The position numbers and the translations under genes are program-made. Source: Clarkia xantiana subsp. parviflora (lineage: Eukaryota; Streptophyta; Magnoliopsida; Myrtales; Onagraceae). From it: a stretch of DNA of 64,000 nucleotides. Positions 10,545 to 21,730 of this stretch are shown piece by piece; position 1 is the stretch's first letter, and every line of letters starts with the position of its first letter. The notes beneath the pieces were generated by a model. It saw nothing but the letters and a program-made list of their open reading frames with translations, had not been told where the DNA came from and did no database searches. The stretch covers positions 25,535,774 to 25,599,773 of the forward strand of contig JAPTYO010000001.1 of assembly GCA_036873135.1 (NCBI GenBank), written 5' to 3'.

Positions 10545-10640
10545 GCACACCGACCAATAAGAGGCTCACAGTTGTCATCGTTTAATTACCGTTGTCGGAC
10601 TTAACTTTCCACATGTCAGCCTCTCATTGGTCAGACTGCC
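10545..10640. repeat. Imperfect inverted repeat upstream of the GRF gene
   Basis: The left arm around 10549-10576 (GACCAATAAGAGGCTCAC) and the right arm around 10609-10636 (CAGCCTCTCATTGGTCAGA) are imperfect reverse complements. Each holds a CCAAT-type box. This lies about 140-235 bp before the GRF start codon and could be part of its promoter or a small MITE. Confidence 0.5.
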
Positions 10641-10845
10641 ACAAACTGCCTACCAGCTCCTACATACAAGGTACATAATAATTTGTCGCTATTTCAGGGT
10701 AATGGTTTTTTGTGTCTGATTATATCTGAATTTAATAAAAATTAGTGGTACCAAAAGTACACTTAACGCTAATAATACAGTACAATAGAACAATACAAGT
10801 CGTTAATATAACATAACATATGCTAACTTTCATGCTACTATGAAG

Positions 10846-11340
10846 TTATTTGAATTCTGCCTTTGACTTGATGGCATACATGAACTCAACTACCATTTCA
10901 TGAATCCTCTCTTGCAACCTTGCCTCAACTTTTTCAAGAGCATTATCAACAACTTCCTTAAGCATTTCCTTAGTGTAAACTGTGTCGACAGGACTCTCCG
11001 CTGGTCTAGCGTACGAATTGACCGATGGCGACGACACCCGCGATTGAAACACCAAAATATCCTGCAGATAACAATCAATAACATTAAACTATCAATCATA
11101 CATACTCTGATGGATAGCTACCTCCAACAAACATTTGAACAGACGTACCGTATCATTACTAGTTGGTTTCTTGGTGTTTGCATTTGCAAAGCTTGGACTG
11201 CATTCACATAACAAATGTCCCCAAAAATGGGGAACATAATTCTTTAAACGAGACGGCTCTGTGGCACACCTACGTTTAGACAAAGACTGACAATCACTGG
11301 AACACCGTCTGCGTTTTATTATGGTTCTGACTGGTGCCAT
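10846..11340 (-). CDS. Unknown 144-residue protein, two exons
   Basis: Minus-strand exons 11340-11122 and 11061-10846 join across a 60-bp GT-AG intron in phase 0. The start is ATG 11340 (MAPVRTIIKRRR), placed just after a possible AG splice acceptor. Residues 1-35 are strongly basic with several Cys (RRRCSSDCQSLSKRRC). The C-terminal half is an acidic and basic amphipathic helix (KEMLKEVVDNALEKVEARLQ). I do not recognise the family. It follows the tnp2 pseudogene on the same strand and precedes the GRF gene, so it may be an accessory gene of the same transposon. The very short intron is near the plant minimum, so the gene model is tentative. Confidence 0.4.
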
Positions 11341-11611
11341 GTTTACCTGCATACAGTTAATCATCAGTTAGAGCTTCCATACGATGATATCGGTATCCAA
11401 ATTCACACAGTTGTCCAGCTTATATGTTATTGTCAGCAGGTTATTTTCTGGGATGACAAAAAATACATCAATTAATAAACACACAACTTACTCTGCAGCA
11501 TATCTCAATCAAGTTCAAGTACCATACTACTAACATATATGTAGATGAAGTCATATGTTCAAACTTTTTAGTAATGTGTGAAACACAATGCTTCAGAGGA
11601 TGGTTTCCCAC

Positions 11612-14600
11612 TCAATCCATGTTAACAGGATAGTCCTCATATGAGACTTCAATTCCTCCGTTGCCTTCAACAAGGACACCTACATCATCTAGATGTAATC
11701 CCATATCGGTAGGAACAAGAAAGTCAGATTCATGCTCTTGATAAGACATCTCATTGTCATTTGAAGAGTCACCCACATCTGTTAACTGCATTTTATATCG
11801 ACTCCTTGAGGTTGTTTTGCAAACAGCCCACCAACTCCTTCTTTCTTGCTTCTTGGATGGATATGAGAGGTAATAAACTTGTTGTGCTTGAATTACTTTG
11901 AAGCCGTGACTTATGATCAATCTCAACTAATCCATTATGCTGATGCACACGAATTCTGTTGAAAGTATCATACCACACACATTTGAAAAGTACAACTTTG
12001 TTCTTCACACCAAAGTACTCCAACTCCCACACATCATGAAGCAGTCCGTAGTAATCAACATTTTATGTGGCATCTTTCCCTCCTGTAACCCAAACACTAC
12101 TATTCATTGTGCGTTTTGTGACTCCTAGTCGTTGAGTTTGGAAGTTGAACCCATTCGTGAAATATCCTGCGTATTTTTTCACAGACCTTTTCGGACCTAA
12201 CCCAATTTCGAAAATGCGGTCATCGATGTTGTTCCTGTTATCAATTACCTACAATGACATGAACCACAGTTTTAAATATTTTTACCCGGTTCCTACTATA
12301 TGTGGTAAATCTTCTAATTATTATAGGCACTCACATATTTATGAAACCACCTCCCAAATTCCAATATTCGAAACTTCTCTAAATCACCATCAATCATTTG
12401 TGGATGGTCATTCTTCATACATTCGTCGAACAATCTGTGAATGGCAAAGATAGCATGACATCAGCAATGTAGTCATTTATATAAGTCTGTTGTAATCAGT
12501 AAAACAATTACTTTTTAAATATAAAATATACCTTATATATGGAACAATCTCAGGAGTATTCATCAACACGTATGAATGTGTCCTGTTTTGTTCCTCCTCA
12601 TCCATTCTTTAAATTCGTTCGGGTCGATGCATAGCCTCGACCGGGATGTCGAAAAATAGAGAGACCTAGCCAACCATGGACTTCTCCTCCATCGTCACTT
12701 CGTGGGACCTTATTTAGTCTAGTACGGACAGACGGATCGAAGTAATGGCAGCAAAATGTGTTCGTCTCCTCACTCAAATATGCTTTGCAAATGGAACTCT
12801 CTATGTGTCGTTTGCTCCCAACCTTCGTCTTAAGCTTTCCTATAAATCTGTACAGGAACATGTATGTTTTTTAATTGAGAGAACATGAAATGTACTCTGA
12901 CTAAGTAGAGTGTAAATGTAAAATTACCTCTCAAAACAGTACATCCATGTGTACTGAACTGGGCCTCGGACAAGTGTTTCATCTGCCAAATGCACAAGGA
13001 GGTGTACACTCGGATCGAAGAAGCTCGGGGGGAAAATCTTCTCTAACTTACATAGAGTGACAACAATGTTGCTCTGTAGTTGTTTGACATGGTCAATGTG
13101 CAGGGTCTGCGAGCATAAGTCCCTAAGATAATGACCGACTTCAGTAATAGTTTCCCAAACAACAGTAGGCAACATATCTCTAAAAGCTATTGGGAGTATC
13201 CTCTGCAGTAGCACATGACAGTCGTGTGTCTTTAGGCCGGTAACTTGTAATCTATCAACGTCAACACATCGACTGATGTTAGAACTGTACCCATCGGGAA
13301 ACCGCAGAGTCTTTAACCACTCGTAAATATCGCGTTGCTTCTCCTTGGTTACAACGTAACTGGCATTCGGTTTTACCAATTTCCCATTTTCTTCGTACAA
13401 CTCTAGATCGGGTCTCTTGCAAATCAACTTTAAATCTGATCTTGCTTTTGGATTGTCCTTAATTTTCCCCTTTACATCCATAACAGTGTTCCAAATGTTT
13501 TCAAACACGTTCTTCTCAATGTGCATCACATCAAGACGATGCCGTAACAAATTGGTCTCCCAGTATGGTAGTTCCCAAAAAACACTCTTCATAATCCAAT
13601 TATGATCGGAGGATTCGGAATATCACACATTGATCAATCAAAGAGAGATTCAACAACTAAAAGAAAGATCGAGTCTTTTGGATCCTTCCTTTCTTCAAAC
13701 GGACGCTGAAAAGGTCCCGGATAAAATCGGGAATACCTCTTATACTAATTTGATAGTGCCCTTTCGATATATAATCTATGTTTTGAAAAAAAAAATATTT
13801 CATATCGAATTCGAGAAGTGCCATGCTATTATTACTTAATATTCATATTTCATATGGCGAAGGCGGCCGTAGCCTGGCAACTTCTTTTTACTATCATTCT
13901 TATTATAGGAAACCTCGGGCAGGGCAGAAACGACCCTGCTCAGTTCCTCTCCAGATAAGCGCTGCGACGGCCCAGATGTCACAACCGTCGCCTTACGGAA
14001 TCTATCACGCTGTTTCCTAAATGGATGGTCATCAGGAAGACGACAATGAGTACAGTCAAAGAATGACGTCTTCTTTCCGTGGCTCAACCCAAAGGCTCCT
14101 GACTGTTCCATGCAAATAGAGCAACTTAGGTTTCCTTGGGTTCTCCATCCAGAAAGTAACGCATAAGCAGGAAAATCACTTATTGTCCACATTACTGCTG
14201 CCCTCATAAGGAAAGTATCCTTACGTGAGACATCGAAGGTTTCAACCCCAACATTCCAAAGTAGCAATAACTCATCAATGGGTGGCCTCAGGAAAATATT
14301 TATAGATTTCCCAGGATATCCCGGGATAACTGTATTCAGAAATAGATATGGCTCTTTCATGCACATCCATGGTGGAAGGTTATAAACGGTGATTATCACA
14401 GGCCAACAGGACTTCGTTTGACCGTAATGATTGAATGGTGCATATCCGTCAGTGCTAATACCGAGTCGAACATTACGAGATTCCGCAGCAAACGAAGAAT
14501 GTGTCCTGTTGAAATGTTTCCATGCTTCGCAATCTGTAGGGTGTTGCATGACTCCTCGATCGCTCTGATTAGACGCATGCCACCGCATATGTTCGGCACT

Positions 14601-15462
14601 TCTAGCTGAACTGAATAAACGTTGTAGCCTTGGTATAATGGGCAAATAGTGAAGAGTCTTATGCAGGATGCCTTTCTTCTGCCCAGAAGGTAATGTCTTA
14701 TATCGTGAATGGCCACATACAGTACAGTTCTGGTGATGTGCATCTTCCTTGTAAAACAACATACAATTGTTGGGGCAGGCATGGATCTTCAAATATTCCA
14801 AACCGAGATGCTTCAACTTCTTCTTAATATGGTATGTTGACTCTGGCAATTTTTCATCCTTTGGAAGTATTGATTTGATTGTTTGCAGAATACTGTCAAA
14901 AACCAGCTCGCTTATCTTTCCCTCTACTTTGTGATTCATTAGCTCGGACACTGCTTCAAGCACAGTTTTACTGCATCCATCCCACAGTTGGCTCCCTTGC
15001 ATCCCGCATCATATCTTCAAAGTGTTCTTTACCTGGAACTGCAGCCGCACTAGAGCTTGGCTGATCTGATTGGTCTGTTACCGGGTTCGTATAATCGTTT
15101 GCAAAAAATCCATCCAAAACCATTTGTTCTATGGCCGGTTCGTTACGATCAACACAAGATGAATCCGACACATTTGGAAAATTATTTTCGGAATCAACAA
15201 CACTACGCTCTCCATGAACAACCCATAACAAATAACCCTCCATAAACTCATTATATAGTAGGTGACACTCAACAGTGTCTCTATCCTTGAACGTCTTATT
15301 CTTGCAACGAATGCAAGGACATTTTATCTGTCCTTGACTATCTATATTTATAGGTTTCGAATAGGCAAAAGCAAGGAATTCAGCTACACCATCAGCAAAT
15401 GCTTCAGTTATATGACAACTATTATCAAGACGATGACACATCCAATTACGATTCTGGTCCAT
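11612..15462 (-). pseudogene. CACTA transposase tnp2 (Transposase_21) pseudogene
   Basis: Minus-strand gene starting MDQNRNWMCHR. Domains in order: Transpos_assoc (about 15462-15190; CPCIRCKN and the HGE motif), Transposase_21 catalytic core (about 14990-13870 and 13607-12930; HACPNNCMLFYKE, LGISTDGYAPF, then SVFWELPYW and LDVMHIEKNVFENIWNTVMD), DUF4218 (CYFER into FIGKLKTKVGSK, 12847-12532), a small exon (12434-12335), and DUF4216 (12248-11612; NVDYYGLLHDVWELEY, LFKCVWYD, QQVYYLSYPS). Exon joins at 12928/12847, 12532/12434 and 12335/12248 are GT-AG with phase kept. Lesions: a one-base frameshift near 14990, an organellar insert at 13608-13867, a frameshift near 12630, TAA at 12063-12065 and a frameshift near 11915. 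The enzyme would cut and paste CACTA elements but cannot be made from this copy. It points away from the CACTA terminus at 18745, as expected for the first gene of such an element. Confidence 0.88.
13608..13867 (+). mobile_element. ycf2 (fragment): Organelle-derived insert (plastid ycf2-like segment) inside tnp2
   Basis: About 260 bp interrupts tnp2 between its LPGYG codons (ending near 13867) and its DHNW codons (starting near 13607). On the plus strand 13629-13703 reads [20 protein letters not shown], a stretch I recognise from the plastid Ycf2 protein. The rest (13704-13867) does not continue ycf2 and may come from another organellar locus; I could not identify it. The tnp2 frame resumes with little loss on either side, which fits insertion of organellar DNA during double-strand-break repair. 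Confidence 0.7.
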
Positions 15463-16871
15463 ATTCTTCTAATCAACCTACACTTAAGTATTGCTTGGAT
15501 AAATAATGTATTCATTTTGGTGTATCAGGAAGGAATACATACATTTATAATTTCAGATGAACATGGCTAAAGCAAACTAGATATGTAAATAACAGCAACG
15601 TGATTAAATGACAATACGCACTAAAATTAAGTATGCTTACATCCTTAAACGTCAAAATTGTACCATCCTAGCTTTCCAATGTCAACACATTAATTAACAG
15701 TACATTCACAAATGCTAAGTTATTATAAGGTTACAGATATAGGGTATTTGTTTATCCAATAACGTGAACACCTTATGATTCAATTCTATATACAATGTCA
15801 GTTCAAATCACAACAACTTGCAATTCATGGTCAAAACAATAATGCATTCCTAACTAAAATGACAGAAAGCAGTAAAAATATTACCTGAAAATTCCAAGAA
15901 GAACATATCTATAGATTCGTAAAAAAAAACATCACCTCTGTTCTGTTGAAGGATGGAAGGCTATATCCAAGTTATGGAGCTCACTTATATATCGGCAGCC
16001 CCTACAGATCAGTAGTTTGGGAAGATGAGCGCGGGTCGTCTGAAATTGGCGCTATTAAAGATGGAGCTGAAGATATGAATTTGGGGTAACAGGGGAGAAG
16101 AAAATGGGAGAAGTAATTGAAGTGCTAGCTGTCGGTGGGGCTAATAAGTAGATATGAAATATAATATTATATAAAATGATTACATACAAGATACACACCT
16201 TACATTGGTGTGAACACACATAATATATAACTACATCAGTCTTTTGTAGGTTTATTTACCTCACATTACAGGAAAACACATAGCAGAGGTCCTTCAAGCA
16301 AAACGGAGAATCTAGGTGAGTAACTGAGGTTGAAGGTGGAGAAGATCGGGATCAATTGAGCAGGATAATTAGGTGAGTCACATCTCAGAATCTAGCAAAA
16401 CGAATGATATCATATTTTTTTAATGCTTGAAAAATGTATGCCATAATTCTTCAACCCAGTTCCTGCCCAAGTAATTGCCCTCAATATATCCCTTCAATAA
16501 ATATGCAAAATTGACCATTTCGACCTAAGGTTAAGTTGAAATCATTACTGAGACATGTTACACCTACAGATTTTTCATGATATAGCAGTCAGAATCGTAT
16601 TTTTTTAACAACACTGGAGGGATAATAATCTAAACACTAGCAGTAGTTCAATTCTATTCAAACGTTGTTTGCATACTGAATATACATGTTCTAAAGTTTC
16701 TTACTAATCAATTACCAACATAACGGATTCATTTCCACACCCGTATCTCTGTTGGATACATGCCTATTTATTCAGTACAACTTGCTGATACTGATAATAC
16801 TTCAATGTATGTGAACTGACCTGTGATCCAACGGTACGTGTTTGCGGGTGCGGGCGTATATGCGCAGCCAA
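15463..16871. other. Region between tnp2 and the COM1 fragment
   Basis: Probable tnp2 promoter and leader near 15463-15950, then AT-rich sequence with no recognised exon. No N-terminal COM1 exon could be seen here. Confidence 0.4.
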
Positions 16872-18198
16872 ATGGAACACACGCTTAGCAACTTAGAAGC
16901 AGAGAGGATCCAAATAAAAAACCTGAAACGTTCGTTGCTACAAAAGTGCCTGCAAATTGAAGAGGAAATGTCAACTAAAACCAGGCTGCTACGCCTCGTT
17001 GAGTCAAACGTGTATGCTTTGCAGACTAAAAATAAAGAACTAACAGAGTATGCCAACACAGTTAGTTTTATTTTGAAAAAACACATGGACTAGAAAACTC
17101 AGTCTCCATGCTTAAGGATCAACTACACAGGAAGGAGTCACAGTGGAGAAGGTTGGAGTCTAAGATGCAGCATCAGATTGAAGTTTTACAGTCGAAGTTA
17201 GCCAACCAGCTGAAGAACGAAGGTGTTCTACCAACACTGCCCATTGTATGTGCAAACATACCCACAACCAAACCCTGTTTAAAAGTAAACACCAATATCG
17301 ATGGTGGGGCGAGTGACAGGGAAGGTTCATCACAAGATACGTTTCATACAACTATGACTACAGGTAACAAATACAATTACCTGATATGCTTTTGTATGAC
17401 CAATGGTATACTGAGGTTGTTCAATAACTTAGTTTATTCAATGTGCTTAATAAGCATTATCTGTCACTTACTTTTTCCTATCTTTTTATGCTCTATATAT
17501 ATATATTTATAGGTTTGCTCAGTAGCATTAAAGCAGGCGCCTCCAATCCAAATAGAGTTATCCATGTAAAGGCACATGATAGGGTTGACGATGATACTGT
17601 CAAGTACAGCAATTCCACCGTACCTGCGTCCACTTATCCAAGGAGATCAGTTATTTCATCGCCGGATGCTCCTATCTGCAGTATGAATCCTTCCAAACAC
17701 AAGACAAAGCAGATATCATCCACATGGGTAGACACTAGAGCTAAAAAATTGCACAAGGGACCAGATCCTCATGATGATTTCCTTGACACCCCTTTCGACA
17801 ATATTAAACAAGATTTAATCAGACATAAAGGAGTGGAAGCTGGAGTGACCGGGATTAATATCACCAATTCTGTTAACAGAGTTTCAGAACCACAAAATCA
17901 ACAACTGCCTGTGGTACTTCCAGTGGTAAGGTCTACAACTTCTACTGCAAATTTAAACTTCAAGTATGTGGACACCGTAAGGAAAAGAAGTGAAAGGGAA
18001 AATCTCATGGGCATCGAGTGCATGTTGTGCAAAAAATTCTATGATGCTGTTCTTCCTGATAATGAAGGTAGAAAGCTCAGTACCAATGAATGTGTAATGT
18101 GTGAGCACCATCAAGGGGTTTCGAGGCACAGACACAAACATGTTCCTCCAATGACTCCAGAAGGATTCTGGGATATTGGATTCGATACTGAAATGTGA
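16872..18198 (+). pseudogene. COM1: 5'-truncated COM1/SAE2 (GR1, CtIP-like) gene fragment
   Basis: Exons 16872-17363 and 17513-18198 join by a 149-bp GT-AG intron with a split Gly codon. The first exon encodes a coiled coil (NLEAERIQIKNLKRSLLQKC, then KNKELTEYANT). A frame change at about 17065-17107 separates it from LKDQLHRKESQWRRLESKMQ. The second exon carries the SAE2/CtIP hallmarks: STWVDTRAKK, GPDPHDDFLDTPFDN, KRSERENLMGIECMLCKKFY (CxxC) and CEHHQGVSRHRHKH followed by PPMTPEGFWDIGFDTEM to the stop. COM1/SAE2 activates the MRN nuclease to trim meiotic and other double-strand breaks. The family's N-terminal tetramerisation half is missing, and no upstream exon is visible in the 1.4 kb before it. 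It lies 546 bp inside a canonical CACTA terminus, suggesting DNA-level gene capture. Alternative: a decayed host gene disrupted by the transposon. Confidence 0.8.
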
Positions 18199-18440
18199 AC
18201 GATTATCGTATATTAGAAAGTATGTATTTTGGAACCTTGTAATTTACAATTTGGTGCTAAACAATTGTTATGTAACAACAATACTGCTATATTATCTTAA
18301 ATACGAATGCCAATACTACTATCTTAGATGAACACATATATATGTAACACATGTACCTGCTATATATATGTACAAGTTCTTCCAATAGTATAACTGTATT
18401 ATATATATGCAAATACATATATATAATACATGTGTTAGCA

Positions 18441-18745
18441 GAAAATCTAAATTTTGCAAAGTACACTCCAAATCCACACGGTTTATTGAATTCAACTAAC
18501 TCCACACTGACACAAAACGCACCAAAATATAAGGGGTATTCAATCGGTGTGGAACTCACAAAATATGAATACAAATTCCACACCGTTTTAGTGTGTGTAT
18601 GTACTTAGAATGGAATCCGAATGCATAAAATTTTACCAAATTTTCAACAGCTTGGTAAGTATCTAGTGTGCAAGCCGACTGGATTTACATACATCCAAAG
18701 TCGTGTGGACCATTTCTGTGTGTACTAATGTATTTTCTTGTAGTG
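18441..18745. mobile_element. CACTA element terminus: subterminal repeats and TIR
   Basis: The sequence ends TTTTCTTGTAGTG at 18733-18745, the reverse complement of the classic CACTACAAGAAAA terminus. Before it are repeated subterminal motifs with CCACAC or GTGTGG cores (for example near 18475, 18505, 18559, 18578 and 18702), the usual binding-site layout of CACTA ends. The next bases, GGC, would be the 3-bp target duplication, but the matching left terminus was not found in the window. An incidental MITE-like GGGGTATTCAATC occurs near 18533. Confidence 0.7.
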
Positions 18746-20148
18746 GGCAGAGATCTCACATCATATTAAATCTCACCGAATTTATGTAATAATGAGTTTG
18801 AAATCTCTCCAATTTTTTCTTTCAACATATACCCTTAATAAGAATAAATTATTTGCTCATAGGGGAGTAAACTCTTTAATTCTAGTGGATGGTTTATTCA
18901 CTCAGTTACCCAGAGAATATCATCAATTTTTAAAAGATAATGAATGGTCTTATTATATATAATACATAAATATATAACTTCTTCCTAAGAATTTTAATTG
19001 GCACCAGTGCCCCTCCTTTGATATTTGATACCATTCATATGAGGATTTTATCTGTTTCCTATTTTCAATTAGAATATGCATGCATGAGGACTTTTGTGCT
19101 TTCATTGCTTGGCTTCTAGTACTAGTATCTCTCTTAAATCAAATATACATTCATAATTGTAGTAATAATTCATCATCATATGAAAAATTAATAATATATA
19201 AGAGGGTTGTTCAGTTTATAATACAAAAAAGATGATATCACGATAGTGGTTTGCTTGCTCCTTCTCCCATGCATATTGTAGCTTGCTAATGCTAGCTAGT
19301 GTGTTAGCTCAAATTGACCGAAACCCTAATCCAGAAAGTGATCGGTTGAATTCCCTTATATATGATATGAAGAAGCTTAATTAAGTCCGGCCCTACCCAA
19401 ATTAGTCAAAGGGCCAGTCCCCACACTAATTGTCATCTTTCCTTGGATATAATATGAACATTCCAATATACTTCCACATACCCCAACCCAACCAATTTCA
19501 CATTCCCTTTTATAATTACTTGCAAGTTTTAGCAATTATTCTTCATACTTAAATTACAGTGAAAGTATGGTAAACGATCACATCTATATATACCTACCGG
19601 TAATTATCTACTTATTCTATATATATATATATGTTGATGTTTGTTTCATTTACATTAGGTATCTACTAGCTACACTTAATGCCTCTAAAACTACAAAACC
19701 GTACTTCCCTAAGAATGACACATCAACTAATAATATTGGATTGGTTGATGATCGCCACCAATTCAAGCCAAGGCGTCGACAACTGGGTTATGATCTTCTA
19801 AATAAATTTGTTGACGCTTATACTGCCATGCAGTAAAAGATTGATTCATGTCAGTATACAACATTGACATAAGTTTAAATTAGAAGAATTATTTGATCCG
19901 AGATAAAGTTATTGAACGGTTAAATCATCAATTTCAACAAGTAACGACATAATTTACAAACTAAGTATAATGGAGATTCTATCTTTAAAATTCCACTACA
20001 AGACTATATAGTCCTCAAGTTACTTGAAACCGTCTCATAAATGCAAGCTTATGGATGAAAACATTCGACACAGTAATTTTATGGTACTCTCTACATATTA
20101 ATATTCTCCTGACCACTTCAGTCTTGACTTCACTTAGGTTGATATTAT
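18746..20148. other. Flank of the CACTA end; one doubtful small reading frame
   Basis: AT-rich. A plus frame at 19567-19836 ends in a basic segment (RHQFKPRRRQLGYDLLNKF) and could be the last exon of a small gene, since an acceptor ATTAG precedes it at about 19657. There is no known domain, so I do not call a gene. Confidence 0.3.
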
Positions 20149-20284
20149 GAAGGTATTCGGCACAATCTTAAGCTACATATGTATGAAGGTATTCGGCACA
20201 ATCTTAAGCTACATATCAACGTGCAGATAGTGTTGAAGGTATTCGGCACAATCTTAAGCTACATATCAACGTGCAGATAGTGTT
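20149..20284. repeat. Tandem repeat, three units sharing GAAGGTATTCGGCACAATCT
   Basis: Units begin at 20149, 20185 and 20235. The first is 36 bp. The second and third are 50 bp, identical over their length, and share an extra CAACGTGCAGATAGTGTT tail. Confidence 0.9.
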
Positions 20285-21183
20285 GACATTATTCATACTG
20301 ACAATTTTTGTCCCGCCCTGCCTAATAAGTTAATAACTGGTTGTTTCCGGCTCCTCTTAAGACAAACATCATAAATCTTTGCTTGGATGTCTTCTGTTCT
20401 CTCATCCTTTTCACTGTGTAAATCTGTTAGTTGCTTGCGACTTTGATGAATACGCGTATATTGTATGTATCATGACAGTAGCTATATTATATAAATACAT
20501 ATATTTAGATCAATGCATGTGATGACATAAAGAGCTAGCTGTGAAGGAATGGATAATTCATTAATTACTCTCCTCTCCGTGACATTCTTTTGTCCGACCG
20601 AACAATATAATTAATCACCTAACTGAATATAAATATGTCGTAAATTTGTTTGTTCGTGGGGTGGGGGAGAAATTAAACTTAATGGAAGGGTTAATGAAAT
20701 ATAATCATGCATGCATTAAATAATATAAATAATTCAGAGCTGATTAATGAATGATAAAGATACTGAAAAAAAGAAACTAATTATTGATGTAATTAATTAC
20801 TGCATATGTACAGGTGGTACGTTGGCGATGCTTAATCCAACAAGATATTGACAAGGTTTAAGAATATATTAACAATTAAACCCAATTATCCACTTTGTCA
20901 AGAACTCCCCCTCCTGACCTGTAATATTTATTTACACAGGGGATTAGTTAGTTAGTTAGTTCCAAATTCTCTTCCTCTGGTCTCTCTCTCCTCTATAATT
21001 CTTTTTTGGTGCTCTCCTCTATAATATATTTACTTAAGTCAGCATGACATTCTAAAGAATTGGGTGGTTATACTTAGCTAAAATTACACAAGTCATTTAT
21101 TCGAAATTTTACTTAATAAATAATAAATATTAGTATATGTTATACTATGTTTTGTATGTGTATGTTGTTTTAAATTAATATAC
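20285..21183. other. Non-coding stretch
   Basis: AT-rich, with short CT-rich and TTAG runs near 20945-20990; nothing recognised. Confidence 0.5.
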
Positions 21184-21730
21184 GGTTGGATATACGCCCA
21201 AGTTATCTTTACTAGGCTTGGTATCACGACTGTATCGATCCATACTCGGTTATAATTTGAAACTTTGATATCGGGCACTCTGAAACCCAAGAGGCTCATC
21301 CGAGGCCAAAAATACCAGGCATCCCGAGTGGCGAAATCCACTCAGGATACTCCGAGTGGTAAAACCCTCTCCTCCCGGGCAAGTACTCCTCGCCCGGGTC
21401 CCGAACTCTGGACGAAATATCGTCTGGGACACATCCGTAGAGGCCACTTTGAGACACCTAAACCATGCGGGTCCACCCGCTGCCAAACAAGGGTTAAACC
21501 CTCCTATCTGAGGTTCATCCCGGTTTTCACCCATCAAACCGTTACAACCGGACCAGAACAGCTTTGAATCGGAGCGGTTTTTAAGGAACTCTATAAATAG
21601 AGCTATCCTACCATCATTAGAAGGTAATATTGATCTCTCTCTAGCTTACACTTTCTCTCTCTAGCCAATACTCATTTAAGTATCAGAGTGGGCTTACCGG
21701 GACCCCCGTTGCCCCTTTTGCAGGTACGCA
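21184..21730 (+). mobile_element. Solo LTR, Gypsy (Tat/Ogre-like) type
   Basis: Starts GGTTGGATATACGCCC and ends TTTTGCAGGTACGCA. Inside are CTATAAATAGAG (21589-21600) as TATA region, CT-rich leader runs, and TTTAAGTATCAGAGTGGG before GACCCCCGTTGCCCC. The layout and ends match the LTRs at 43440 and 45511, which start TGTTGGATATCTGCCC and end TGCAGGTTAGCA. No internal domain and no obvious target duplication flank it. Confidence 0.6.

Noticed and set aside
19567..19836. Small plus-strand gene
   Set aside because: Ends in a basic segment and has a possible acceptor, but lacks a domain, a convincing start and codon support.
19994..20006. CACTACAAGA as a second CACTA terminus
   Set aside because: The following bases lack the AAA run and subterminal repeats, and no partner end was found.
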